The translations under genes were made by a program, and so were the position numbers. The notes beneath the pieces are model-generated. The model was not told where the DNA came from, made no database searches, and worked only from the letters and a program-made list of their open reading frames with translations. A stretch of 32,247 bases of DNA, taken from contig CAIOLW010000043.1 of assembly GCA_903859215.1 (NCBI GenBank), positions 1 to 32,247 on the forward strand, given 5' to 3'. Shown piece after piece: positions 26,101 to 32,247 of the stretch (positions within the stretch are counted from its first letter, which is position 1; each line of letters begins with the position of its first letter). Origin of the DNA: an uncultured bacterium. GTDB taxonomy: Bacteria > Krumholzibacteriota > Krumholzibacteriia > LZORAL124-64-63.

Positions 26101-27532
26101 GACGACGCAGGCCGTCACGGTCAACGTTGCCGGCGACACGAAGTACGAGGGCGACGACGGCTTCGCGCTGGCGCTGTCCAACCTGGCCGGCATTTCGTCG
26201 GTGACCGCGCAGGGCGCCGGCACGATCACCAACGACGACACGGCCCCGACCGTGGCGCTCGACGCGGTGTCGCACGCAGAGGGCAACAGCGGCACCACCG
26301 AGTACCTCTTCACGGCAACGCTGTCGTCTGCGAGCGGCCTGGCCGCCTCGGCGGACTACACCACCGTGGACGGGACGGCGACCGTCGCCGACAACGACTA
26401 CGCGGCGGCCACCGGCACGATCACGTTCCCGGCCGGCACGACCACGCAGCCGATCACGGTGCTGGTCAACGGCGACACGGCGAACGAGACGGACGAGGCC
26501 TTCGCCGTCGACCTGTCGAACCTGGCGGGCATCGCGTCGGTGACGACGCAGGGCGCCGGCACCATCGTCAACGACGAGGCCGGCCCGGTGCTGTCGATCG
26601 CGAACATCGCCACGCCCGAGGGCAACTCGGGCACGACGCCGTTCGTGTTCACCATCACGATGTCGGTCGCCAGCGCCAGCGACGTCACGGTGCATGTGGC
26701 GACGGCTGACGGCACCGCGACCGCCAGCGACTACACGGCCCGCTCGGCCACGCTGACCATCCCGGCAGGCGCGACCACCCTGGCCGACACGGTGCAGGTC
26801 AATGGCGACACGTGCGGCGAGGTCGATGAAACGTTCACGATGACGCTGTCGTCGCCCGTGGGCGCCACGATCGGCACCCCGACCGCGACCGCGACCATCC
26901 AGAACGACGACGACGTCACGTCGCCGTCGGTGACCGTCACGTCGCCCAATGGCGGCGAGGCGGCCTACCTGGCCGGCACGATCGACATCACCTGGACGGC
27001 GACCGACGATGTCGCGGTTTCCAGCGTGGACATCCTGCTGTCGCGCGATGGCGGCGGCACCTGGAGCGAAACTCTGGCTTCCGGCATCGGCAACACCGGC
27101 ACGTACGAGTGGACGGTCACCGGCCCGGCGGCCCCCGGCACGGCGCTGGTGAAGGTCGTCGCCTATGACGGCGGCTGCAACAGCGGCAGCGACGTCAGCG
27201 ACGCGGCGTTCAACATCGCGGACCCGGCGCTGTCGGGCGTCTCGGACGGCCCGGTCACCGAGTTCGCGCTCAGTTCGCTGCGGCCGAACCCGACCGCCGG
27301 CCAGACGCTGATCCAGTACCAGCTGCCGCAGGCCAGTCATGTGCGGCTGTTCATCGTCGACCTGCGCGGCCGCATCGTGTCGCGCGTCATCGACAACGAA
27401 GTGGGCCCCGGCCGCCACACGGCGAACTGGTCCGGCCACACCGACACGGGCCCGGCTCCCGCCGGCATCTATTTCGTGATCTTCGAGGCGGGCGGGCATC
27501 GCTTCCACAAGAAGCTGGTGCTGGCGCACTGA
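23168..27532 (+). CDS. Giant secreted protein: propeller-like domain, five Calx-beta repeats, FlgD-like sorting tail
   Basis: This 1454-residue protein has a signal peptide (residues 1-28, ending PVFSAPQ). After an acidic, low-complexity spacer to about 105, residues 110-570 look like a propeller-type domain (PPDSMGAVGPTQYVVFVNG, YDRLSGRWFLVMID, RRWGDYSYTSLDPLDD). Five Calx-beta domains follow (about 685-1250), each with AEGNSGTT-like starts, ADGTAT turns and an ITNDD end. An Ig-like domain opening TSPNGGE (about 1257-1355) precedes a FlgD-like C-terminal domain (LRPNPTAG, then PAGIYFVIF and FHKKLVLAH), related to type IX-style sorting tails. GGGAG precedes the ATG. Calx-beta repeats bind calcium and occur in adhesins, so a surface or adhesive role is inferred. 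No protease or glycosidase motif was seen. Confidence 0.88.
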   Translation: MKALRLRLFPILLTLALAGALALPVFSAPQDAPVAGMTTEGVRGVAESMSAINARQAIEDARGNQSIREQEDQDEREEKVDRSSLPQNPFAPESAAMVDGQPTALPAEKSLSEAQQTVSTTFTGATLSGTNPTLSFPPDSMGAVGPTQYVVFVNGRLVTFNKNTGAADGVLNANPDVFFASVITSGSYTSDARIRYDRLSGRWFLVMIDVATPNRIMFAVSDAASASAITLSTVWTKFYLTSPTGCLSDYPTLGVDANALYIGTNNFCSGGTSFAGTDGYVVRKSSIMGAGPIVYTRFASLCTASSAGPYTPQGVDNYDPSATEGYFIGTDNAAYGLLQLRRVFNPGGTPTISANIPITVTSTVAPVLVNHLGNTKGNNGRLDALDDRLFAAHIRNGRLWTAHNIQVNASGVANATGGRNGVRWYELNGVRTVDNGGAPVVVESGTIFDPTATSPVSYWIPSVMVSGQGHAVFGFSHAGAAANANAAVSGRLAGDVLGATQAVQKYTNTATAYNPASDVGGTYGRRWGDYSYTSLDPLDDMSMWTIQEFCDATNSYGLRVAKLLAPLPATPSVLADINAGQASVAVTLTGVSTSGSGYYDPGANLPAGPAFTHLSASISNGSATGTPPTVVSATYVNPTTVNLVLNASAATGNVGAEKYTLTITNPDGQTAAAAVVHVVGAAPPPSATLAANVAGAEGNSGNTPFTFTVNLSGAAASPVTVRWHTNDGTATGADLDFTAVAADSVTIAAGSTSGTFNVVVKGDTKFENNETFGVVLTSATNATLGATTTATGTITNDDTAPTIAIAPVAQAEGNSGTTAYAFTATLSAASGLAASAGYATADGTATVADGDYTAASGTLNFPAGTTTQPITVNVAGDVKYEANETFAVNLSSLTGISSVTTQGAGTITNDDTAPTVALDNVTLAEGNSGTTAFTFTATLSAASGTVATADYATSDGTATTADGDYAAAGGTVTFPAGTTTQAVTVNVAGDTKYEGDDGFALALSNLAGISSVTAQGAGTITNDDTAPTVALDAVSHAEGNSGTTEYLFTATLSSASGLAASADYTTVDGTATVADNDYAAATGTITFPAGTTTQPITVLVNGDTANETDEAFAVDLSNLAGIASVTTQGAGTIVNDEAGPVLSIANIATPEGNSGTTPFVFTITMSVASASDVTVHVATADGTATASDYTARSATLTIPAGATTLADTVQVNGDTCGEVDETFTMTLSSPVGATIGTPTATATIQNDDDVTSPSVTVTSPNGGEAAYLAGTIDITWTATDDVAVSSVDILLSRDGGGTWSETLASGIGNTGTYEWTVTGPAAPGTALVKVVAYDGGCNSGSDVSDAAFNIADPALSGVSDGPVTEFALSSLRPNPTAGQTLIQYQLPQASHVRLFIVDLRGRIVSRVIDNEVGPGRHTANWSGHTDTGPAPAGIYFVIFEAGGHRFHKKLVLAH
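25601..26617 (+). repeat. Tandem 339-bp Calx-beta coding repeats
   Basis: The Glu codon of the AEGNSG-type motif recurs at 25601, 25940, 26279 and 26618, exactly 339 bp (113 codons) apart; a more divergent unit starts at 25256. Three full 339-bp units share long stretches of sequence, suggesting expansion by duplication. Confidence 0.88.
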
Positions 27533-27566
27533 TGCCGCTGCCGCAACGGCGAGTGGATTGACGATG

Positions 27567-27602
27567 ACGGGGAGTCCCTTGCGGGGCTCCCCGTTCGTCT
27601 TG
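27567..27602 (+). terminator. Terminator of the giant secreted protein gene
   Basis: ACGGGGAGTCCC and GGGGCTCCCCGT can form a 12-bp stem (one G-T pair) around TTGC, followed by TCGTCTTG. It starts 34 nt after the stop codon. The following 27603-27669 holds two direct copies of GCTGCCGTTGCCGGCC but no gene. Confidence 0.75.
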
Positions 27603-27669
27603 CCGGCCAGCTGCCGTTGCCGGCCCGCTGCCGTTGCCGGCCTGTCGGGGGGCCGCGCTCCGGCCCTGC

Positions 27670-27698
27670 TTGCCGTGCACCGCTGGTGGTGCTAGGTT
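27670..27698 (+). promoter_or_regulatory. Promoter of the lysine riboswitch operon
   Basis: TTGCCG (27670-27675), 17 bp, TAGGTT (27693-27698). The predicted transcription start near 27705 falls just before the first paired bases of the riboswitch, which supports the assignment. Confidence 0.6.
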
Positions 27699-27706
27699 GC
27701 CGCTAC

Positions 27707-27911
27707 CGAATGGAGGAGCGATCCCCATGAGTAGTCGCGCACGCCGGCCGCAGGGCCGCGGGGTGGGGAACCCCAAAGTGCGCGGTGAAGGGGGAGGATC
27801 GCCGAAGGATGCCGGGTACCCCGCCCGCCGTCCTGGACGACCGGGCTAAATCCCGGCGGCTGTCGCGGAAGGCCGGCCCCCGAAGGCTGCCTTTTTCGCG
27901 GAGTGCCATCG
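27707..27911 (+). ncRNA. Lysine riboswitch (L box)
   Basis: The RNA carries the conserved L-box blocks in order: GGAGGAGCG (27712-27720), GAGTA (27729-27733), GGTGAAGGGGGAGG then ATCGCCGAAG (27784-27807), GGCTGTC (27858-27864) and GGAGTGCC (27900-27907). The closing helix P1 pairs CGA-a-TGG (27707-27713) with CCATCG (27906-27911), leaving one bulged A. The last long stem pairs CGCG..AAGGC with GCCTT..CGCG. These blocks match the B. subtilis lysC leader as I remember it. A terminator hairpin lies 55 nt downstream and lysC, lysA and dapL follow, so lysine binding should stop transcription into lysine biosynthesis. The leader between the terminator and lysC also has a GCGCCCA/TGGGCGC hairpin (28024-28041). 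Confidence 0.9.
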
Positions 27912-27966
27912 ACGCAGCGATCGCGCCCCGGGGCCCCGGTCCCCAGGCGCGCCGACGCTCGCATGG

Positions 27967-27997
27967 GATCTCCACGGGTTGGGGATCTTTTCTTTTT
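27967..27997 (+). terminator. Riboswitch-controlled intrinsic terminator
   Basis: GATCTCC (27967-27973) pairs with GGGGATC (27981-27987; one G-T pair) around ACGGGTT and is followed directly by TTTTCTTTTT (27988-27997). It stands between the L-box and lysC, in the expected place for transcription attenuation. Confidence 0.85.
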
Positions 27998-28147
27998 CCC
28001 CCTCCCGTTGCTCCCCTGCCGTTGCGCCCAGCGTTGGGCGCGTCGAGGCTCCCCCGCATGTCCGCTGCTTTTCCACTTCGGTTCCCGGCGCCGCCGGGTC
28101 TCGACGGGCATACCGAGCCGCGCCGCCTGGCGCAGCGGAGGAACGCG

Positions 28148-29593
28148 ATGAACAGGGAAACAGGGGGCAACGCCGGACCGGCCGGCCCTCTCGTGATGAA
28201 GTTCGGCGGCACCTCGGTGGCCGAAGCCGACAAGCTGAGGCGCGTCGCGCAGCTTGTCGACGCCGGTCGGGAGTGCGGGGTCCTTGTCGTCCTGTCGGCC
28301 CTGGCGGGCGTGACGGATGCCCTGCTGGGCGCGGGCCGCAAGGCGGCTGCGGGAGACGGCGCCGCCGCCCTCGCGGACCTCGACGCGATCATCGAACGCC
28401 ACCGGACCGTGGCGGCCGACCTGTGCGGCCCGGGCGTTCCGGCGTCCATCGAACGGGATCTCGCCGCGGCGGTCGCGGAACTCGGCGACCTCCTGCGCGG
28501 CGCGAGCCTCCTGGGCGAGATGCCTGCGCGCAGCCTCGACGTGCTGGCCGGGCGCGGCGAACTCCTCTCGTCGGCCATCCTCGCCGACTTCACGGGCGCC
28601 ACCTTTGTCGATGCGCGCACGGTGCTGCGCACGGACTCGCGCTTCGGCCAGGCCCGTCCCTGCCGTGACGCGACCCGTCGCCTGGCGCAGGAACGCCTGG
28701 TGCCCCTCCTCGGCCCGGGCGCGGTCGTCGTCACGCAGGGCTTCATCGGCGCCGACGAGGCGGGCGTGCCCACGACGCTCGGTCGCGGGGGTTCGGACTA
28801 CAGCGCCAGCCTCCTGGGCGCCGCCGTCGATGCCCGCGAGATCCAGATCTGGACCGACGTGGCGGGCGTGCTCACCTGCGACCCCGGCATCGTCAAGGCG
28901 GCGCGGCCCGTGCCCGTGCTCGGTTACGACGAGGCGGCGGAACTCGCGGCCTTCGGCGCCAAGGTGCTTCACCCGGCGACCATCCTGCCGGCCATCGAGC
29001 GCGGCATCCCCGTGACCGTGCGCAACAGCCTGAGCCCCGAGGGCAGCTTCACCACGATCTCGCGCGAGGCCGCCAGCGGCCTGCCGGTCACGGCGATCGC
29101 CTCGCGCGGGCCGGTCACCGTGGTCACCGTGCGCACGCCGCGCATGCTCGGCGGCACCGGCTTCCTGGCGCGCATCTTCGAGGTGTTCAGCCGCCACGGG
29201 GTCAGCGTCGACCTCGTGGCCACGTCCGAAGTCGGCGTGTCCGCGACGGTCGACGGCGCGGTCGACCTGTCGGCGCTCTCCAGCGAGCTGGAGGCCTTCG
29301 CCGAACTGCGCATCGAACGCGGGCGGGCGGTCATCGCGCTGGTCGGCGAGTCGCTGCGCCGCACGCGCGGCGTGCCGGCCCGGGCCCTGACCGCGCTGCG
29401 CGACACCAACGTCGAGATGATCAGCATGGGCTCCAACGAGATCAACCTGAGCCTCGTCGTCGAGGCCGCCGAGGCGCGCGAGGCGATGATCCGGCTCCAT
29501 GCCGCGTTCTTCGAGAATGGCGGGGCCGCGGGTGACGACGGGGACCCGGCCGACGCGAATGCCGTCGCGGCCAATGGCGGAGGGATGCGCTGA
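28148..29593 (+). CDS. lysC: Aspartate kinase, monofunctional LysC type
   Basis: Aspartate kinase phosphorylates aspartate as the first step towards lysine, threonine and methionine. The 481-residue protein has the N-terminal KFGGTSVA motif, RGELLSSAIL near 135, GRGGSDYSAS near 215 and VLTCDPGIV, followed by two ACT domains: VTVVTVRTPRMLGGTGFLARIF near 320 and VIALVGESL...TNVEMISMGSNEINLSLVV near 400 (gap shown). ACT domains are the usual site of lysine feedback inhibition. A short Gly/Asp/Ala tail is extra. ATG 28148-28150 is chosen because GGAGG ends about 5 nt upstream, although the frame is open further 5'. The stop overlaps the lysA start (TGATG). Regulation is by the upstream lysine riboswitch. 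Confidence 0.96.
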   Translation: MNRETGGNAGPAGPLVMKFGGTSVAEADKLRRVAQLVDAGRECGVLVVLSALAGVTDALLGAGRKAAAGDGAAALADLDAIIERHRTVAADLCGPGVPASIERDLAAAVAELGDLLRGASLLGEMPARSLDVLAGRGELLSSAILADFTGATFVDARTVLRTDSRFGQARPCRDATRRLAQERLVPLLGPGAVVVTQGFIGADEAGVPTTLGRGGSDYSASLLGAAVDAREIQIWTDVAGVLTCDPGIVKAARPVPVLGYDEAAELAAFGAKVLHPATILPAIERGIPVTVRNSLSPEGSFTTISREAASGLPVTAIASRGPVTVVTVRTPRMLGGTGFLARIFEVFSRHGVSVDLVATSEVGVSATVDGAVDLSALSSELEAFAELRIERGRAVIALVGESLRRTRGVPARALTALRDTNVEMISMGSNEINLSLVVEAAEAREAMIRLHAAFFENGGAAGDDGDPADANAVAANGGGMR

Positions 29594-30849
29594 TGAAGAA
29601 GACGTTCCCCCTGTCGCCGGCGGCCGCCGAGGCCCTGACGCGTGAACACCCGACGCCGTTCCATCTCTACGACGAGGCGGCGATCCGCGAGAACGCGCGG
29701 CGCCTGAACGCCGCCTTCTCCGGCTGCGAGGGCTTCCGGGAGTACTTCGCCGTCAAGGCCCTGCCGAATCCCTGGATCATGAGGATCCTGCGCGAGGAGG
29801 GCTTCGGCGCCGACTGCTCGAGCCTGACCGAGCTGCTCCTGGCCGGGAAGGTCGGCTACCGGGGCGAGGACATCATGTTCACCTCGAACGACACGCCGGC
29901 GCGCGAGTTCGCCGAGGCGCGCCGGCTCGGCGCCATCATCAACCTCGACGACATCTCGCACATCGACGCCCTCGAAAGGGCGGCCGGCCTTCCCGAAGTC
30001 GTGTGCTGCCGCTACAATCCCGGCCCCCTCAAGGCCGGCAACGCCATCATCGGCAAGCCCGAGGAGGCCAAGTACGGCTTCACCCGCGAGCAGCTCTTCG
30101 AGGGCTTCCGCCGCCTCCGGGACAAGGGCGTGGCGCGCTTCGGCCTGCACGCGATGGTCGCCTCCAATGAACTGGATCCGGCGTACTTCATCGAGACCGG
30201 GCGCCTGCTGTTCAAGCTCGTGGTGGACCTCTCGACGGAACTGGACATCCGTTTCGAGTTCGTCAACCTTGGCGGCGGCATCGGCATCCCCTACCGGCCG
30301 GGCGAGTCGGCGGTGTCGTACGAGGCGATCGCGGGGGGCGTGAAGGAGGCCTACGACGGGATCATCCGGGCGAACGGGCTGCATCCCCTGAGGATCTGCA
30401 TGGAGTGCGGCCGGGTGATCACCGGGCCCTACGGCTGGCTGGTCACCCGCGTCCTCCACCTGAAGCAGACCTACCGCACCTACGTGGGGACCGATGCCTC
30501 GATGGCCAACCTGATGCGGCCGGGCATGTACGGGGCCTACCATCACATCTCCGTGCTCGGGAAGGATGGTTCCGGCGGGCGGGCGGTCTACGACGTCACC
30601 GGCAGCCTCTGCGAGAACAACGACAAGTTCGCCATCGCGCGCGAACTGCCCGCGGTGGCGGTCGGCGACCTGCTGGCGATCCACGACACCGGGGCCCACG
30701 GCCACGCGATGGGCTTCAACTACAACGGCATGCTGCGCTCGGCCGAGCTGTTGCTGCGCGCCGACGGGAGCGTCACGTCGATCCGGCGGGCCGAGACCGT
30801 CGACGACTACTTCGCGACCCTGGACTTCACCGGACTGGAGGCGCCATGA
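29593..30849 (+). CDS. lysA: Diaminopimelate decarboxylase
   Basis: This 418-residue fold-III PLP enzyme decarboxylates meso-diaminopimelate to lysine. The PLP lysine is K55 in EYFAVKALPNP; FGADCSSLTEL and the phosphate-binding NLGGGIGIPY near 230 follow. The C-terminal catalytic part has TGSLCENNDKFA (substrate Cys) and HDTGAHGHAMGFNYNG. The common substrate motif EPGR is ECGR here, which I believe is found in a subgroup of LysA proteins. The start overlaps the lysC stop and the stop overlaps the dapL start (ATGA), so the three are likely translated together. Confidence 0.95.
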   Translation: MKKTFPLSPAAAEALTREHPTPFHLYDEAAIRENARRLNAAFSGCEGFREYFAVKALPNPWIMRILREEGFGADCSSLTELLLAGKVGYRGEDIMFTSNDTPAREFAEARRLGAIINLDDISHIDALERAAGLPEVVCCRYNPGPLKAGNAIIGKPEEAKYGFTREQLFEGFRRLRDKGVARFGLHAMVASNELDPAYFIETGRLLFKLVVDLSTELDIRFEFVNLGGGIGIPYRPGESAVSYEAIAGGVKEAYDGIIRANGLHPLRICMECGRVITGPYGWLVTRVLHLKQTYRTYVGTDASMANLMRPGMYGAYHHISVLGKDGSGGRAVYDVTGSLCENNDKFAIARELPAVAVGDLLAIHDTGAHGHAMGFNYNGMLRSAELLLRADGSVTSIRRAETVDDYFATLDFTGLEAP

Positions 30850-32057
30850 TCCGCCGCAATCCCGCCCTCGCGGCCCTCGCGGCCGGATACCTCTTTCCCG
30901 AGATCGCGCGGCGCCGTCGGGCCTTCCAGGAGGGGCATCCTGACGCGAGGATCATCAGCCTCGGCGTGGGCAACACGACCGAGCCCCTGACGCCCCACGT
31001 GACGAGGCGCCTTGTGGAGGCCGCCGAACGCCTCGGCACGCGCGCGGGTTACACCGGCTACGGCGACGAGCAGGGCCTGGCCGAGCTGCGGGCGAAGATC
31101 GCCGACGTGCTGTACGGCGGCCTCGTGGCGCCCGACGAGGTCTTCGTCTCGGACGGGTCCAAGTGCGACATCGGGAGGCTGCAGCTCATGTTCGGCGGCG
31201 GCATCCCGGTCGCGGTGCAGGACCCGGCCTACCCCGTCTATGTCGACGGCTCGGTCATCGCGGGCGCCGCCTCGCGCGCCGGGGCCGACGGTCGCTACGG
31301 CGGCATCACGTACCTGCCCTGCGTCGCGGAGAACGGCTTCATGCCCGACCTGGCGGCGTTGCCCCGCGACGGCCTCGTGTACTTCTGCTCGCCCAACAAC
31401 CCGACGGGCGCCGTCGCCACGAAGGCGTGGCTCGCCGGCCTCGTCAAGGAGGCGCAAGCGAAGGGCTGCATCATCATCTTCGACGCCGCCTACTCCGAGT
31501 ACATCCGCGACCCCGCGCTGCCCCGTTCCATCTTCGAGGTCGAGGGCGCGCGGACCTGCGCCATCGAGGTCAACTCGTTCTCGAAGTCCGTCGGCTTCAC
31601 CGGCGTGCGCCTGGGCTGGACCGTCGTGCCGCGCGAACTGGCGTGGGAGGGCGGCAGCCCCGTCGCCGCGGACTGGAACCGCATCATGACGACGATCTTC
31701 AACGGCGCCTCGAACCTGGCCCAGCAGGGAGGGCTCGCCGCGCTCGAACCCGAAGGCCGGCGCGAGGGGGCGGCCCTGGTCGCGCACTACATGGGCAACG
31801 CCGACCTCATCGCCAAGGGACTCGCCGCGCAAGGCATCGCTTCGTGCGGCGGGGATAACGCGCCGTACCTCTGGGCCGCGTTCCCCGGCCGGTCGTCGTG
31901 GGAAGTGTTTGAAGAGATCCTCGAGCGCTGCCACGTCGTGACCACGCCCGGTTCGGGCTTCGGACCCTGCGGCGAGGGCTTTGTCCGCTTCAGCGCGTTC
32001 GGGCGGCGCGAGGACGTCGTCGAGGCGGTGGGGCGGCTTGTTCGGCTCGGGGGGTAG
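30846..32057 (+). CDS. dapL: LL-diaminopimelate aminotransferase
   Basis: DapL converts tetrahydrodipicolinate to LL-diaminopimelate in one step, replacing the succinylase or acetylase branch. This 403-residue fold-I PLP aminotransferase starts NPALAALAAGYLFPEIARRR, close to the typical DapL opening, and continues ISLGVGNTTEPL, GYTGYGDEQG, YFCSPNNPTGAV and DAAYSEYI. The PLP lysine is K247 in NSFSKSVGFTGVRLGW. It ends with GEGFVRFSAFG, a usual C-terminal substrate-binding Arg segment. It shares ATGA with lysA. Its presence indicates the aminotransferase variant of lysine synthesis; dapA, dapB and dapF are not in the window. Confidence 0.95.
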   Translation: MIRRNPALAALAAGYLFPEIARRRRAFQEGHPDARIISLGVGNTTEPLTPHVTRRLVEAAERLGTRAGYTGYGDEQGLAELRAKIADVLYGGLVAPDEVFVSDGSKCDIGRLQLMFGGGIPVAVQDPAYPVYVDGSVIAGAASRAGADGRYGGITYLPCVAENGFMPDLAALPRDGLVYFCSPNNPTGAVATKAWLAGLVKEAQAKGCIIIFDAAYSEYIRDPALPRSIFEVEGARTCAIEVNSFSKSVGFTGVRLGWTVVPRELAWEGGSPVAADWNRIMTTIFNGASNLAQQGGLAALEPEGRREGAALVAHYMGNADLIAKGLAAQGIASCGGDNAPYLWAAFPGRSSWEVFEEILERCHVVTTPGSGFGPCGEGFVRFSAFGRREDVVEAVGRLVRLGG

Positions 32058-32137
32058 GCGATGGTGCTGATGGCGCGCCGCGAACTTGTGCCGGCGCAAC
32101 TGTGTTGGTTGTGCCCGGAAGATTGCGCCTGAAGGTC

Positions 32138-32168
32138 AGAGACCCGGCGGCCAGGCTGCCGGGTCTCT
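32138..32168. terminator. Hairpin between dapL and the convergent gene
   Basis: AGAGACCCGGC (32138-32148) and GCCGGGTCTCT (32158-32168) form a perfect 11-bp stem with a 9-nt loop, between convergent coding regions. There is no T-run on either side, so it is either a factor-assisted or a weak bidirectional terminator. The stretch 32058-32137 shows no gene. Confidence 0.55.
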
Positions 32169-32172
32169 CGCA

Positions 32173-32247
32173 TCAGAACCCGTACTTGAGCCGGTGGCGG
32201 CGGTTGACGGCCAGCGCCTGCGTGTCCACCTCCCCCCGGTAGTAGCG
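32173..32247 (-). CDS. C-terminal end of a minus-strand gene, possibly an outer-membrane protein
   Basis: The last 24 codons before a TGA at 32173-32175 read RYYRGEVDTQALAVNRRHRL then KYGF. The alternating pattern and final Phe are like the closing strand of an outer-membrane beta-barrel. The stop lies right next to the convergent hairpin, as expected for a real gene end. Too short to identify further. Confidence 0.45.
   Translation of the reverse strand, partial: RYYRGEVDTQALAVNRRHRLKYGF

Noticed and set aside
23189-27529. 1446-codon open frame opposite the giant secreted protein
   Set aside because: An antisense shadow of repeat-rich coding DNA; Arg/Gly/Val-rich with no domain or signal peptide.
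27603-27669. Direct repeat of GCTGCCGTTGCCGGCC
   Set aside because: Only two copies, no open frame or partner site; probably local slippage.

Overview
The window is very GC-rich bacterial DNA, densely coded on both strands, from a Gram-negative organism: it encodes several outer-membrane beta-barrels, signal peptides and a secreted giant with a FlgD-like C-terminal sorting domain. That C-terminal domain, multihaem CxxCH cytochromes, BamA-like barrels with a 'TRDAWTL' POTRA end, and lysine synthesis through DapL fit an FCB-superphylum or Eisenbacteria/Krumholzibacteria-like lineage. This placement is an inference from protein style only; there is no rRNA, tRNA, insertion sequence, integrase or CRISPR array in the window.

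Left part (1-6215, minus strand): an SbcCD-like DNA-repair pair (ATPase cut by the window edge), then, reading leftwards, glnS, selD and an HDOD regulator. selD is itself a selenoprotein gene: its true start lies upstream of an in-frame TGA at 4394-4396 that is followed by a bacterial SECIS-like hairpin. A start chosen after the TGA would remove the catalytic residue.

Centre-left (6422-14500, plus strand): a tightly packed five-gene operon that looks like a trans-envelope electron conduit. It encodes a cytochrome-b-like membrane protein with two His-x13-His pairs, a 20-CxxCH cytochrome, a 31-CxxCH cytochrome built mainly from eight 72-residue tri-haem modules, an outer-membrane barrel, and an inner-membrane ferredoxin/flavin oxidoreductase whose FAD domain looks circularly permuted. 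This is the strongest candidate for an undescribed system.

Centre (14529-22825): accessory and housekeeping genes. They are an ScpB-like crotonase with altered active-site residues, two BamA/TamA-type barrels, a coupled pair of unknown genes (one with a 15-bp minisatellite), a fumarylacetoacetate-hydrolase-family enzyme, an Hsp20 chaperone with a clear terminator, and a SAM methyltransferase.

Right part (22826-32247): an AT-rich promoter island drives a 1454-residue secreted protein with a propeller-like N-terminal region, five Calx-beta repeats, an Ig-like domain and a FlgD-like tail. It is followed by a lysine riboswitch with its own promoter and terminator, controlling the overlapping operon lysC-lysA-dapL (aspartate kinase, diaminopimelate decarboxylase, LL-diaminopimelate aminotransferase). 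The window closes with a convergent hairpin and the last 24 codons of a minus-strand gene.
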